A stretch of 64,000 nucleotides of DNA from assembly GCA_016933025.1 (NCBI GenBank), contig JAFGBT010000010.1, forward strand, positions 28,514 to 92,513, read 5' to 3'. Source of the DNA: Spirochaetota bacterium (lineage in GTDB: Bacteria; Spirochaetota; UBA4802; UBA5550). Made by a program: the position numbers and the translations under genes. The notes beneath the pieces were generated by a model, which worked only from the letters and a program-made list of their open reading frames with translations, did no database searches and was not told the origin of the DNA. This document shows, one piece after another, positions 8,876 through 18,897 of the stretch; the stretch's first letter is position 1, and each line of letters opens with the position of its first letter.

Positions 8876-9975
8876 TGTTACGGGTCGGCGTCCTCTTCGG
8901 GGGAAGGTCGGGCGAGCATGACGTTTCGCTCTGTTCGGCCGCGTCTGTGGTGTCCGCGCTTGATCCGGCGAAATACGAGGTAATCGCGATTGGCATCGAC
9001 CGGGAGGGGAAATGGTACGTACAGGACCGTCCGGTCATCGTCGACGACAAGGATTTCGGCCGCGTCTTGAAGATGGAGACGAAGGGAGCGTGGCGCGTCA
9101 ACCACTTCGAAGCGGGGAACATCCTGGAGCTCCATGATATTGATTCGGGGAGGAAGGTGCGGGTTGACCTGATCTTTCCCTCGGTCCACGGCACCTACTG
9201 CGAGGACGGCACGCTCCAGGGCCTTCTTGATCTCGCGATGGTGCCCTATGTCGGCGCCGACACGATCGGTTCTTCGATAGGCATCGACAAGGACGTGGCC
9301 AAGCGGCTGCTGCGCGACGGCGGCATCCCGGTGGTTCCCTGGGAAACGGTCGTAATCGACGATTGGGAGCGCGACCGCGTTGCCATTTTGGAAGCCATCA
9401 GACAGCGTCTCGCCCTTCCCCTGTTTGTCAAGCCGGCGCGCACCGGTTCCTCGGTCGGCGTAAAAAAGGTGGGGGATCACGGCGGGCTCGCGGCCGCCAT
9501 GGATTACGCGTTCCAGTTTGACGGCAAGGTGCTGGTGGAGACGGGGATCGACGCCCGCGAGATTGAGTGCTCTGTCCTCGGCAACAACGACCCGAAGGCC
9601 TCCGTTCCGGGCGAGGTGATACCGAGCCATGAATTCTATTCATACGAATCAAAATACATAGACCCTGAGGGAGCCAGGCTGGTCATTCCGGCCCCTCTCG
9701 AGGCGGGCGTCGCGGATGCGATTCGCGAGACGGCGGTGCGCGGCTACCGCTGCCTCTGCTGCAGCGGCATGGCGCGGGTCGATTTTTTACTCGACAGGTC
9801 CTCCGGAAATTTCTACCTCAATGAGATCAACACCCTCCCGGGGTTCACCAGTATCAGCATGTATCCGAAGCTGTGGGCGCATTCGGGGATCGAGTATTCG
9901 GAACTGCTCGACATCCTTATCGGACTTGCGCTCGAGCGGCACCGCGCCAGGATGAAGATACGGACCGACCGATGA
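8875..9975 (+). CDS. ddl: D-alanine--D-alanine ligase
   Basis: Ddl joins two D-alanines for the peptidoglycan stem peptide, using ATP. The start is the GTG at 8875, which shares its first base with the lysC stop (TAGTG) and has GGAG eight bases upstream. The frame could begin at 8797, but that would add 26 residues inside lysC. The 366-residue product begins with LRVGVLFGGRSGEHDVS and carries the ATP-grasp motifs PLFVKPARTGSSVGVKKV and the metal-binding FYLNEINTLPGFTSISMYP. The length suits the longer Ddl type. Confidence 0.95.
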   Translation: MLRVGVLFGGRSGEHDVSLCSAASVVSALDPAKYEVIAIGIDREGKWYVQDRPVIVDDKDFGRVLKMETKGAWRVNHFEAGNILELHDIDSGRKVRVDLIFPSVHGTYCEDGTLQGLLDLAMVPYVGADTIGSSIGIDKDVAKRLLRDGGIPVVPWETVVIDDWERDRVAILEAIRQRLALPLFVKPARTGSSVGVKKVGDHGGLAAAMDYAFQFDGKVLVETGIDAREIECSVLGNNDPKASVPGEVIPSHEFYSYESKYIDPEGARLVIPAPLEAGVADAIRETAVRGYRCLCCSGMARVDFLLDRSSGNFYLNEINTLPGFTSISMYPKLWAHSGIEYSELLDILIGLALERHRARMKIRTDR

Positions 9976-10628
9976 GCCCCCACGCCATTCTTTTCGACAT
10001 GGACGGGGTCATCGTCGATTCGATGAAGTATCATGCCGCTGCCTGGAAGCGGGTGCTGGGCGATTACGGGATAATAGTCGATGACATCGATATCTTCCGG
10101 CGTGAAGGCATGTCCGGGCGTCAGTCGATCGAGGACATTTTTTCGGAAAAGGGTGGGCAGCTCCCCGGTGACGAGGAGTTCGGGCGAATGCTCGAAAGAA
10201 AACATGCCCTGTTTGAGAGCAACGAGATACGAATCTATCCGGGCGTCGAGGAAATGCTCCTGTGGATAAGCGGGAGGAGCGTGCCTATGGCCCTGGTGAC
10301 CGGATCCCTGATGCGCTCGGTCGAGCATGTCATGCCGGCAGGCCTGCTGGCCCTCTTTGGGGCGGTCATTACCGCCGGGGACGTGACGAACGGTAAGCCG
10401 AGCCCGGAGCCTTACGCCAGGGCCCTCGAGCGGCTCGGCGCAGACCCGGCGGGTTCGCTGACCATCGAAAACGCTCCGATGGGAATACGCTCCGCCCGGA
10501 ACGCCGGGTTGAAGTGCTATGCCCTTGAGACCACGCTCCCCCCCACTTATCTCGAGGAAGCGGACAGGATTTTCCATGATCACGCGTCCCTGCTCGAATA
10601 CCTGAAATCAACGCTCCTGCCCGGATGA
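9972..10628 (+). CDS. HAD-superfamily phosphatase, beta-phosphoglucomutase-like
   Basis: The ATG at 9972 overlaps the ddl stop (ATGA). The 218-residue product has the HAD nucleophile motif FDMDGVIVDS near residue 10, LVTGS (motif II), GKPSPEPY (motif III lysine) and ENAPMGIRSARNAG (motif IV), with a four-helix cap after motif I. This is the beta-phosphoglucomutase / phosphoglycolate phosphatase subgroup. The substrate cannot be assigned from sequence. Tight coupling to ddl suggests coexpression but not necessarily a cell-wall role. Confidence 0.85.
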   Translation: MSPHAILFDMDGVIVDSMKYHAAAWKRVLGDYGIIVDDIDIFRREGMSGRQSIEDIFSEKGGQLPGDEEFGRMLERKHALFESNEIRIYPGVEEMLLWISGRSVPMALVTGSLMRSVEHVMPAGLLALFGAVITAGDVTNGKPSPEPYARALERLGADPAGSLTIENAPMGIRSARNAGLKCYALETTLPPTYLEEADRIFHDHASLLEYLKSTLLPG

Positions 10629-10654
10629 TACCGGGTGGCGATCCTTTTTTTTAA

Positions 10655-10681
10655 TTGACAGTGCTTATTTCATTCTATCTT
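10655..10681 (+). promoter_or_regulatory. Candidate promoter for pssA
   Basis: TTGACA (10655-10660) is followed after a short 15-base spacer by TATCTT (10676-10681), just upstream of the pssA ribosome site. The -35 is perfect and the -10 is poor. Confidence 0.4.
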
Positions 10682-10706
10682 AGTGATTGTTACAGGTGAG
10701 GTGTGT

Positions 10707-11579
10707 ATGGCAATAAAGCGGTCTGAAAAGCGCATGGCCAAGAAGGCGGCGCGAAATGCAAGAAAGGCTTCGAGAGGAAATCGCTCCGAAAAAACAAGGC
10801 GGGCGATCGGTGATTTTATCATCCAAAAGAGATCGATTGTCCCGAACATGATCACCATGTCGAACATGACGATGGGCTTTTTCGCCATCATCCTGGCGGG
10901 GAGGGGGGACGCGCGTTCGCTCGCTGTTGCGGGCATCATGGTCTTCCTCGGTACGCTCTTTGACGCGGTGGACGGAGCGGTCGCCCGCGCCATGCATGTT
11001 GAGAGCCCGGTCGGCGTGCAACTTGATTCTCTTGCGGACGGTATCGCCTATGGCATTGCTCCCGCGGTGATCGCGTACCAGGCGTATCTCAAGGGGCTCC
11101 CGTCGGGCGGGACCATAATCGACTTCGGTATGATTATCGCGCTCATTTATCCGATATGCGCCATATACCGCCTGGCGCGGTTCAACATCGGCGCAGGCGA
11201 GGACGACCATACGAGATTCAAGGGCCTGCCTTCGCCGGCCGCGGGGCTGATCATAGCCTCCATACCGGTACTGAGCATCCCCGACTTCCTTTCGGTCCTC
11301 AAGATGCCGTGGCATATCCCCTGGCAGCTCTTTATCGTCATATATGTGGCGGTGAGCCTCCTGATGGTTTCCCGGGTCGATTACAGCAAGGTGGTCCCGG
11401 AAATTTACAGGATCGCGGGCAAAGCGGCAGTCATATTGACGGTCATCCTGGGCATCCTGATGCTGGGCCTCTTGAGCGTCTGGTTTGTCTTCTCCTTCAT
11501 GATGTTCTACACTATTATGGGCGTTCTTATATATTGCATCAGGCTGGTGAGGCGTAAATTCGGAAAGGCCGCCGCTTGA
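10707..11579 (+). CDS. pssA: CDP-diacylglycerol--serine O-phosphatidyltransferase
   Basis: This membrane enzyme makes phosphatidylserine, the precursor of phosphatidylethanolamine. The start at 10707 has a GAGG site upstream. A basic N-terminus of about 35 residues (KRSEKRMAKKAARNARK) precedes several membrane helices. The CDP-alcohol phosphotransferase signature is complete: DAVDGAVAR, then GVQLDSLADG. The order SNMTMGF, then this signature, and a later YRLARFNI is typical of the PssA subgroup rather than PgsA. No psd gene is in the window. Confidence 0.9.
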   Translation: MAIKRSEKRMAKKAARNARKASRGNRSEKTRRAIGDFIIQKRSIVPNMITMSNMTMGFFAIILAGRGDARSLAVAGIMVFLGTLFDAVDGAVARAMHVESPVGVQLDSLADGIAYGIAPAVIAYQAYLKGLPSGGTIIDFGMIIALIYPICAIYRLARFNIGAGEDDHTRFKGLPSPAAGLIIASIPVLSIPDFLSVLKMPWHIPWQLFIVIYVAVSLLMVSRVDYSKVVPEIYRIAGKAAVILTVILGILMLGLLSVWFVFSFMMFYTIMGVLIYCIRLVRRKFGKAAA

Positions 11580-11599
11580 TGAGTGAGGGGGTGTAAGCG

Positions 11600-12787
11600 A
11601 TGACCAGCGGGCCAGTTATTATCGTTGGAGCTTCTGCCGCCGGCATTTCGGCGGCGCGCGAGATCAGGTCGGTCAGTCCGGACATGCCGGTGACCATATT
11701 CACCGACGAGAAAAACCTCCCCTATTACCGCCCCTTCCTGACCGAGTACATCGGGGACAGCGGCGTGGAAAAAAAGAGCGCCTTTTACCTGAACCAGGAG
11801 AGCTGGTACACTGAAAAGAAGATAGAACTCAGGCTCGGCGAAAAGATAGTCTCCATCGATCCGCCGGGGAAGGCGGTCGAATCGTCCGCCGGGAGGAAAT
11901 ATCCTTTTGACAGGCTCATACTCGCAAACGGCAGCACGCCGTTCGTTCCCTTCAAGGACGCGGCGGGGAAACAGAATGTTCACACCGTCAGAACACTGGA
12001 TGACGCAAAAGCGGTTAATGAACTCGCGGGCAGGATTAAAACCGCTGTTGTGATTGGCGGTGGGCTCCTGGGACTGGAGGCCGCCAATTCGCTGAACGGA
12101 AAGGGCGTTCGGGTCACCGTCGTCGAAGTGAGCGACCGGATACTTCCCCGGCAGCTCGACCGGGAATGTTCGGCGATTCTGCATGATATCGTGGAAGGGA
12201 AGGACGTAGCCCTGGTCACCGGAAAATCCATACAGGCCATAGAGGGTGAAGGAACCGCCACCGGCATACGCCTCGATACCGGCGAGGTGGTGCAGGCCGA
12301 CATGGTCGTCATTTCAATCGGGGTGAGGCCGAACGTCGATCTCGCGAGGAATTGCGGGATTACGGTGAACCGGGCGGTTGTCGTAAACGACCGGATGGAG
12401 ACGTCAATACCCGGCATATATGCATGCGGCGATGTCGCCGAGTTCAACGGCAGGAATATAGCACTCTGGATGCCTGCCGTGCGGCAGGGAAAGGTGGCCG
12501 GGTCGAACGCTGCCGGCCGTGAGGCCCGGTTCGCCGATGTGGTGTACCCGGCGGTGCTGAATTCTTTCGGCACAAAGATTTTTTCCGCCGGCGACATCTG
12601 TCTCGATAAAAATGAGAGCGAGTACCGGATACACGGTTCCGGCGGCGAGAAGGGAAAAAATTACCGGAAGCTTTTTTTCGTGAACGACAAGCTGGTGGGA
12701 TTCATTCTTATCGGCGATATTTCCGAGTCCCAGAAACTGACGACCGCTTTAAAGAACGGGGCGGTTTTCAGGGATCTGGTACAATAG
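11600..12787 (+). CDS. FAD/NAD(P)-dependent oxidoreductase (rubredoxin/nitrite reductase type)
   Basis: The 395-residue protein has an N-terminal FAD Rossmann motif (IIVGASAAGISAA), a second NAD(P)-binding Rossmann motif (VIGGGLLGLEAA, about residue 150) and the FAD-contacting YACGDVAEF near residue 275. This is the pyridine nucleotide-disulphide reductase fold without a CxxxxC redox pair. It resembles NADH:rubredoxin reductase or the N-terminal half of NirB. LPYYRPFLTEYI is a typical conserved segment. The electron acceptor is unknown. It follows pssA by 20 bases and precedes moaC by 13, so the three may be cotranscribed. Confidence 0.85.
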   Translation: MTSGPVIIVGASAAGISAAREIRSVSPDMPVTIFTDEKNLPYYRPFLTEYIGDSGVEKKSAFYLNQESWYTEKKIELRLGEKIVSIDPPGKAVESSAGRKYPFDRLILANGSTPFVPFKDAAGKQNVHTVRTLDDAKAVNELAGRIKTAVVIGGGLLGLEAANSLNGKGVRVTVVEVSDRILPRQLDRECSAILHDIVEGKDVALVTGKSIQAIEGEGTATGIRLDTGEVVQADMVVISIGVRPNVDLARNCGITVNRAVVVNDRMETSIPGIYACGDVAEFNGRNIALWMPAVRQGKVAGSNAAGREARFADVVYPAVLNSFGTKIFSAGDICLDKNESEYRIHGSGGEKGKNYRKLFFVNDKLVGFILIGDISESQKLTTALKNGAVFRDLVQ

Positions 12788-12800
12788 GATCGGTCCCGCC

Positions 12801-13289
12801 ATGGCGGAATTTTCTCACTATTCCGAAGACGGCACGCCGGTGATGGTGGACATATCATCCAAGAAGGTCACCATGAGGAGCGCCAGGGCCGTGGGGTTCG
12901 TGCGGCTCCAGGCCGCCACACTTGACCTCATAAACAGGAAACTCCTGCCAAAGGGAGACCTTTTCCAGATAGCGAAGATAGCGGGAATCATGGCCGCCAA
13001 AAGGAATGCGGAGCTGATACCCATGTGTCATCCCCTTCCCTTGTCGTTCGTCGATGTCAGTATCGAGCTGGACTACAAGAAGGGAGGGGTGCGGCTTGCC
13101 TCCGAGGTCCGCCTCGAGGGCAAAACCGGCGCTGAGATGGAGGCTCTGATGGCTGTTGCCATAGCGGCACTGACAGTATACGATATGTGTAAAGCTGTTG
13201 ATAAAACCATGGTCATTGAGGATATGACGCTGGTCGAGAAAAGGGGGGGTAAGACTGATATCTCAAATCATCCCGAGCTCAAACCGTAA
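12801..13289 (+). CDS. moaC: Cyclic pyranopterin monophosphate synthase
   Basis: MoaC forms cyclic pyranopterin monophosphate in molybdenum cofactor synthesis, acting on the MoaA product. The 162 residues carry the family motifs MCHPLPLSFVDV, GKTGAEMEALMAV and YDMCKAVDK with the active-site lysine and histidine residues present. The length is normal. No moaA, moaE, mogA or moeA gene is nearby, so the rest of the pathway must lie elsewhere. A weak AT-rich palindrome (13318-13334) follows. Confidence 0.95.
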   Translation: MAEFSHYSEDGTPVMVDISSKKVTMRSARAVGFVRLQAATLDLINRKLLPKGDLFQIAKIAGIMAAKRNAELIPMCHPLPLSFVDVSIELDYKKGGVRLASEVRLEGKTGAEMEALMAVAIAALTVYDMCKAVDKTMVIEDMTLVEKRGGKTDISNHPELKP

Positions 13290-13388
13290 TTAATTTCTTT
13301 TTTCTCCGAAAATTATGAAAAATCGACGATTTTTGATTTTATTTTAAAATAAATTTTAATAATTGACAAAATTTGGCAATAATTACAC

Positions 13389-13417
13389 TTGATAAATTGT
13401 GGATCTATATATATTAA
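13389..13417 (+). promoter_or_regulatory. Candidate groESL promoter
   Basis: TTGATA (13389-13394) and TATTAA (13412-13417) are 17 bases apart. The CIRCE operator starts eight bases after the -10, the position expected for repressor binding over the transcription start. Confidence 0.55.
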
Positions 13418-13424
13418 TAAATTA

Positions 13425-13451
13425 TTAGCCCTTATTTATAATGAGTGCTAA
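13425..13451 (+). promoter_or_regulatory. CIRCE operator (HrcA binding site)
   Basis: The consensus is TTAGCACTC, nine bases, GAGTGCTAA. Here the left arm is TTAGCCCTT (two mismatches), the spacer is nine bases and the right arm GAGTGCTAA is perfect. Position upstream of groES makes heat-shock repression by HrcA very likely. No hrcA gene is in the window. Confidence 0.9.
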
Positions 13452-13581
13452 TAATTTTGCTAAATTTAAATATATTCATATTTAAATTAAAATATTAGCA
13501 AGTATAAATCTTCAATAACAGATTTTCTTCTGTAATATTGTAAGAGAAAAAATAACCCTATTGTTTATAAGGAGGACGGAA

Positions 13582-13866
13582 GTGGCTTTAAAACCTATAG
13601 GCGACCGCGTCGTCATTGAATTAATGGAGCAGGAAGCGGAAAAAGTAGGCTCGATATATGTGCCTGATACCGCGAAGGAAAAACCGCAGCAGGGAAAAAT
13701 AATTGCTGTCGGCCCCGGCAGACGCGATGGGAAAGACCTCATACCGATGACCGTTAAGGCTGGAGATACGGTACTTTTCAGCAAATACGGAGGAATGGAG
13801 GTAAAGCACGACGGGAAGGATTACCTGATTCTTTCAGAAAGCGACGTACTGGCAATTGTTGATTAA
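13582..13866 (+). CDS. groES: Co-chaperonin GroES
   Basis: GroES caps the GroEL cavity during protein folding. The GTG at 13582 is chosen because AGGAGG lies six bases upstream; the product then starts [12 protein letters not shown] after the initiator, as in other GroES. The 94 residues include the mobile loop ([17 protein letters not shown]) and [11 protein letters not shown]. It is the first gene of the CIRCE-controlled groESL operon, 42 bases before groEL. Confidence 0.97.
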   Translation: MALKPIGDRVVIELMEQEAEKVGSIYVPDTAKEKPQQGKIIAVGPGRRDGKDLIPMTVKAGDTVLFSKYGGMEVKHDGKDYLILSESDVLAIVD

Positions 13867-13884
13867 TCGAGATAGCGATATTAA

Positions 13885-15546
<1,662 letters not shown>

Positions 15547-15581
15547 GACAGCGCCTCGTAGAACAGATGAAATTACCGGAC

Positions 15582-15617
15582 ATGGCCGGCGGAACGAACC
15601 GCCGGCCATTCTGTTTT
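15582..15617 (+). terminator. Rho-independent terminator after groEL
   Basis: ATGGCCGGCGG (15582-15592) pairs with CCGCCGGCCAT (15599-15609) around a six-base loop, followed by TCTGTTTTT. Confidence 0.92.
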
Positions 15618-15682
15618 TACGGGTCGGATTGATAAACGCCGCACGCCATACTGCCGGGCCGCGCGGCATGTCACGGGATTAA

Positions 15683-15711
15683 TTGAACGACGACGACATC
15701 GGCGTTATATT
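15683..15711 (+). promoter_or_regulatory. Promoter candidate for the ATPase/STAS-like cluster
   Basis: TTGAAC (15683-15688) and TATATT (15706-15711) are separated by 17 bases. It would transcribe the gene at 15901 and the four that follow. Confidence 0.55.
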
Positions 15712-15900
15712 AATAGGGCGATGAGCGGCGTATGCTGGCGCTCGCGCGGAAAAAGAATGATTCAGGCGCTGGTTTAATTGACCGATTATAGAATGGGATA
15801 CGTATACCGGTCAGGGGTGAGTTCGGTTCGATTTTTATGTCCCCTCTATGCCCGGGCGCATTGTTAGCAGATAATTCAGAAAAAGAGAGCGCGGATACAT

Positions 15901-16788
15901 ATGGCGGATAACGCGACACTAATTGTGCCGAACAGGTTCAAGGACCAGTATGATTTCGAGTACGTGATTGATCTTCAAGACAGGGTCCTCGGCGGGGCAC
16001 GGGATCTCGATTGCTCACGGATAACGTTTATCGAGCCCTATTCGATGCTATCCCTTCTCCTCCTCGGCAGGAATTATCTGCGCAAGAGCGGGAACAAGCT
16101 GAGGTTGTGGAATATCCCCCTGAACATCCACCAGTATCTTCATCGGATGGATTTCCTCAAGATGGGTGTGTTCGAGATAACCGGCGCGTTGAATGAGAAG
16201 ATGCTGCTGAAACGGAGCTCGTTCAGCAACAGGGTTATCGAGATAACCGAAATACCCAACAAGGAGCGGGAAAGCGTCAAGGTCATAGCCACGGTCGCAA
16301 GCGTGTTCAGGAAAAGGGCGCAGCATATACTCAAGCACTGGCTTTCATCGGACCGGATCATCGATTATTTCGTGACCGTGATATCGGAGATATGTCAGAA
16401 CATTTACGAGCACAGCCTTGATTCCGGCTACCTGGCGATGCAGACCTATTCGGTCGGCAGGCAGAACATCGTGCGCCTGAGCATAGCGGACTCGGGGATA
16501 GGGATCGTGAAGAGTTTCGAGAACAATACCGTCGCCTACGATTCGCACGCCCACCTGATAGAGCTGGCAATAACGACGCCCATATCGAGCAAGAGAGAGT
16601 TTGGCTACGGCCTGTGCCAGGTCAATTCCATTGTGGAGAAGCTGAAGGGCAATATATTTCTGAGGTCGGGGGACGCCTCGGTGTCCACCCTGTATCATAA
16701 GAAGACGCAGGGGTCTTCGTTTTTATTCCATAAAAACGATCTGAGCAATTTCGACGGGACGCAGATTTCAATAACGCTGACGGGATAG
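15901..16788 (+). CDS. GHKL-type ATPase with N-terminal STAS-like domain
   Basis: The C-terminal half has a GHKL (HATPase_c) nucleotide fold: N-box EICQNIYEHS (Glu163, Asn167), G1 box DSGIGI (197-202) and G2 box GYGL (235-238). These are the motifs of histidine-kinase and anti-sigma-kinase ATPases, but there is no phospho-accepting histidine domain. Residues 30-100 (CSRITFIEPYSMLSLLLL and following) resemble a STAS-type strand-helix pattern. The product is soluble, with no membrane segment. It is followed 13 bases later by a STAS-like/winged-helix gene, suggesting a switch pair comparable to anti-sigma factor and antagonist; that is inference. Confidence 0.75.
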   Translation: MADNATLIVPNRFKDQYDFEYVIDLQDRVLGGARDLDCSRITFIEPYSMLSLLLLGRNYLRKSGNKLRLWNIPLNIHQYLHRMDFLKMGVFEITGALNEKMLLKRSSFSNRVIEITEIPNKERESVKVIATVASVFRKRAQHILKHWLSSDRIIDYFVTVISEICQNIYEHSLDSGYLAMQTYSVGRQNIVRLSIADSGIGIVKSFENNTVAYDSHAHLIELAITTPISSKREFGYGLCQVNSIVEKLKGNIFLRSGDASVSTLYHKKTQGSSFLFHKNDLSNFDGTQISITLTG

Positions 16789-16801
16789 ATGAAGAATCTC
16801 C

Positions 16802-17353
16802 ATGATCATACTTATTAAATCTAAAGCAGAAAAGCTGAAGCTGAAAATGCCGGATCTTTTAACCAGGCCGGTGGGACGCGTGATGTACGAATCGATCAGC
16901 GATTCAGTGGCGGATATCCACAACGGGGAGACACTCGTCCTCGATTTTGGCGGCATAAAGGTGATCGATTCGTCGTTCATAGACGAGATGATCGTGAGGT
17001 TGATCCTGGATTCACAGTCGTCAGAACGTCCGTTCTACATGAAATTGAAGAACCTGTCCGAAATAGCCGAACTGAATATCGATCTTGTTTTCCGGTCGTA
17101 TTCAAATTACAAAAATAAAAAAATTGTTGTAATAACGGAAAATATCTGCCATAATAATGCTTTCTTTATCGGGCCGCTGTCTGACCAGGAGCGTGATATA
17201 GTCGAATTTTTGCGTGTCAACAAGTCGATAACGCTGGATGACGCGGTCGATTTTGCGAAAAGGCCGGGTGAGAAGGTAAGGAAGCTCCTGGAAGACCTTC
17301 ATGCCATGCGGGCCATCAAGAAACAGGACGGTGCCGTATTTTTTGCCGTATAG
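16802..17353 (+). CDS. STAS-like (DUF4325-type) protein with C-terminal winged helix
   Basis: Residues about 40-70 read LVLDFGGIKVIDSSFIDEM, the strand, Asp-Ser-Ser and helix pattern of STAS-like DUF4325 domains. The last 60 residues (ERDIVEFLRVNKSITLDDAV, then RKLLEDLHAMRAIKKQDG) look like a winged-helix DNA- or protein-binding module. Paired with the upstream GHKL ATPase, the protein is a plausible phosphorylation- or binding-controlled output of the switch. The ATG at 16802 has only a weak GAAG site, and M16 is an alternative start. Confidence 0.65.
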   Translation: MIILIKSKAEKLKLKMPDLLTRPVGRVMYESISDSVADIHNGETLVLDFGGIKVIDSSFIDEMIVRLILDSQSSERPFYMKLKNLSEIAELNIDLVFRSYSNYKNKKIVVITENICHNNAFFIGPLSDQERDIVEFLRVNKSITLDDAVDFAKRPGEKVRKLLEDLHAMRAIKKQDGAVFFAV

Positions 17354-17399
17354 TAAGCAAGCCGGGGCCGGATCGCGGCCCAGCGGAACCGGGCGTTGA

Positions 17400-17879
17400 A
17401 TGAAACCATCAGCGAAGAAAATCACCAGGGTAAAAGACGACAGCTTGTATGGCCTGCTGTCATCCTATAAATCGAGCTACACATATGTGCGCGTGCTGGT
17501 CTCAGAAGCGGAAAACGCCATTGCGGTCCAGTTCGCCGATAATCCGAAATATTTCAATTCCCAGGCCCGCGAGCGTTATAAAAATTATCGGGTGCTCAGG
17601 CGTCTTGAGATCGGGATACCCAAGATGTCCCTGAAGTACCTTGTCCCGGAAAACCTGATCGCCGTCATGGGGCCGCTGCTCGAGATCAATGTGCCGCCGG
17701 AAAAGGTCGTTATTGTCGACAGCATCAAGAAGGACGGTTTATATACGATTGAAACATCCAGAAAATACCAGACCAAGATAGTGCAGGGCGTCAGGAAAAT
17801 CCTTAACATGAGCCCGCAAAAAAGGTACGAAATACTGGAAAAATATTTATCGGGTAATCAGGAATATCAACATGGCTGA
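17400..17879 (+). CDS. Protein of unknown function in the ATPase cluster
   Basis: I do not recognise the 159-residue product. It is soluble, basic and mixed alpha/beta, with a conserved-looking core (VRVLVSEAENAIAVQFAD, then IGIPKMSLKYLVPENLIAVM). It has no cysteine and no signal peptide. It begins 46 bases after the STAS-like gene and its last eight bases overlap the next gene, so it belongs to the same transcription unit. Confidence 0.65.
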   Translation: MKPSAKKITRVKDDSLYGLLSSYKSSYTYVRVLVSEAENAIAVQFADNPKYFNSQARERYKNYRVLRRLEIGIPKMSLKYLVPENLIAVMGPLLEINVPPEKVVIVDSIKKDGLYTIETSRKYQTKIVQGVRKILNMSPQKRYEILEKYLSGNQEYQHG

Positions 17880-18894
17880 ACAATCAGATTCGCTGGGCGA
17901 GAAAACAAGACTGGTAGATATCGCGATGAAGTACACCCGGGGCGATATCCTCAAGGCCAAGGAGATGGCGTCCGGCCAGTATCAGGACATCATGGTGGTC
18001 AAAGGGAAGTTCCTTGTGGAGAAGAAGCGGTTTTCCGGGGTCTTTCTCGCCTTTTTCAATTACATCCAGGAATATATCGCCAACGTATCCACGATAATTT
18101 CATCGCAGCCGATTATGTTCGAGAGAACCAGGGTGTTTGACGACTGGAAGTCGCTGTACAAGGACATGGTCGCCTACCGGCAGGGATCCGACATGATGGA
18201 CTCGGAGAATTTCAACTATTTTCTCCTCGACTCCTTTGTCCGCTATGATGTCTTTCCGGACGTGCAGGAGAAAAATCTCGACGACCTGACCAGCACCGTC
18301 AAGGACATAATCGCAAAGTCATTCAATGTGGATATTGTCAAGTGCCAGATCGAGCTGGAATCAACAAGCTCGCTCGCCATGGTGCAGATGGATATCAAGA
18401 TCGACCTCCCCGGAGCGGAGAGCCCAAGACCTGAGGAAATCATCCAGGAGGACGACCGCGTCACGAAGATCGAAAGTGAGGCGAAATACATAGTCGAGGG
18501 GAAGGCTGTGGTTGCGCCCATACGCGGAAAAAATGTGAATGAATTGGCCGCCGGGGATAAGATCAGGGTGATGCTGACCGGGAAGGACCTGGTATCCGAA
18601 AAAATTCAGAGGCTCCTGAACGCCTTTGATTCCGAGGGGGGTCGTCTGCCAATTACTGGAAGGGTGAAGGAAAAGATCCCCATCGAGAAGGGCGGTTATA
18701 TATTGTACGCCTTTGTGGCAAAGGCCGTTCTGGCCAAAATATACGAGGAAGAGAACGTCAAGATTCTCACCGAGCAGCCGGTGGAGGAGGTCAGGAGCGA
18801 GACCTCGCAGTTTGACAATCGCATGATTTACATCATGGGAATCGTGGTCGGCCTGATAATTCTCTGCGGGATAATACTCTTTCAACTCCTGTAA
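17872..18894 (+). CDS. Tail-anchored membrane protein of unknown function
   Basis: The 340-residue product has a soluble region followed by one C-terminal membrane helix (about residues 317-338, MIYIMGIVVGLIILCGIILF), so most of it probably faces the cytoplasm. The soluble part has a helical N-terminus of about 140 residues and a second region after a Pro/Glu-rich stretch (RPEEIIQEDD, about 185). I find no enzyme motif. It overlaps the upstream gene by eight bases (ATG inside the previous stop region), showing tight coupling. It could anchor the soluble switch proteins at the membrane, which is inference. Confidence 0.65.
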   Translation: MAEQSDSLGEKTRLVDIAMKYTRGDILKAKEMASGQYQDIMVVKGKFLVEKKRFSGVFLAFFNYIQEYIANVSTIISSQPIMFERTRVFDDWKSLYKDMVAYRQGSDMMDSENFNYFLLDSFVRYDVFPDVQEKNLDDLTSTVKDIIAKSFNVDIVKCQIELESTSSLAMVQMDIKIDLPGAESPRPEEIIQEDDRVTKIESEAKYIVEGKAVVAPIRGKNVNELAAGDKIRVMLTGKDLVSEKIQRLLNAFDSEGGRLPITGRVKEKIPIEKGGYILYAFVAKAVLAKIYEEENVKILTEQPVEEVRSETSQFDNRMIYIMGIVVGLIILCGIILFQLL

Positions 18895-18897
18895 GCC

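Larger units (their letters stand above)
15547..15900 (+). other. Intergenic region between groEL and the ATPase cluster
   Basis: It holds the groEL terminator and one good promoter (listed separately). About 180 bases between that promoter and the first ATG form a leader in which I see no clear structure or short gene. Confidence 0.6.

Noticed and set aside
13318..13334. Terminator after moaC
   Set aside because: AAAAATCGACGATTTTT is palindromic but AT-rich with a minimal loop, so it is too weak to call with confidence.
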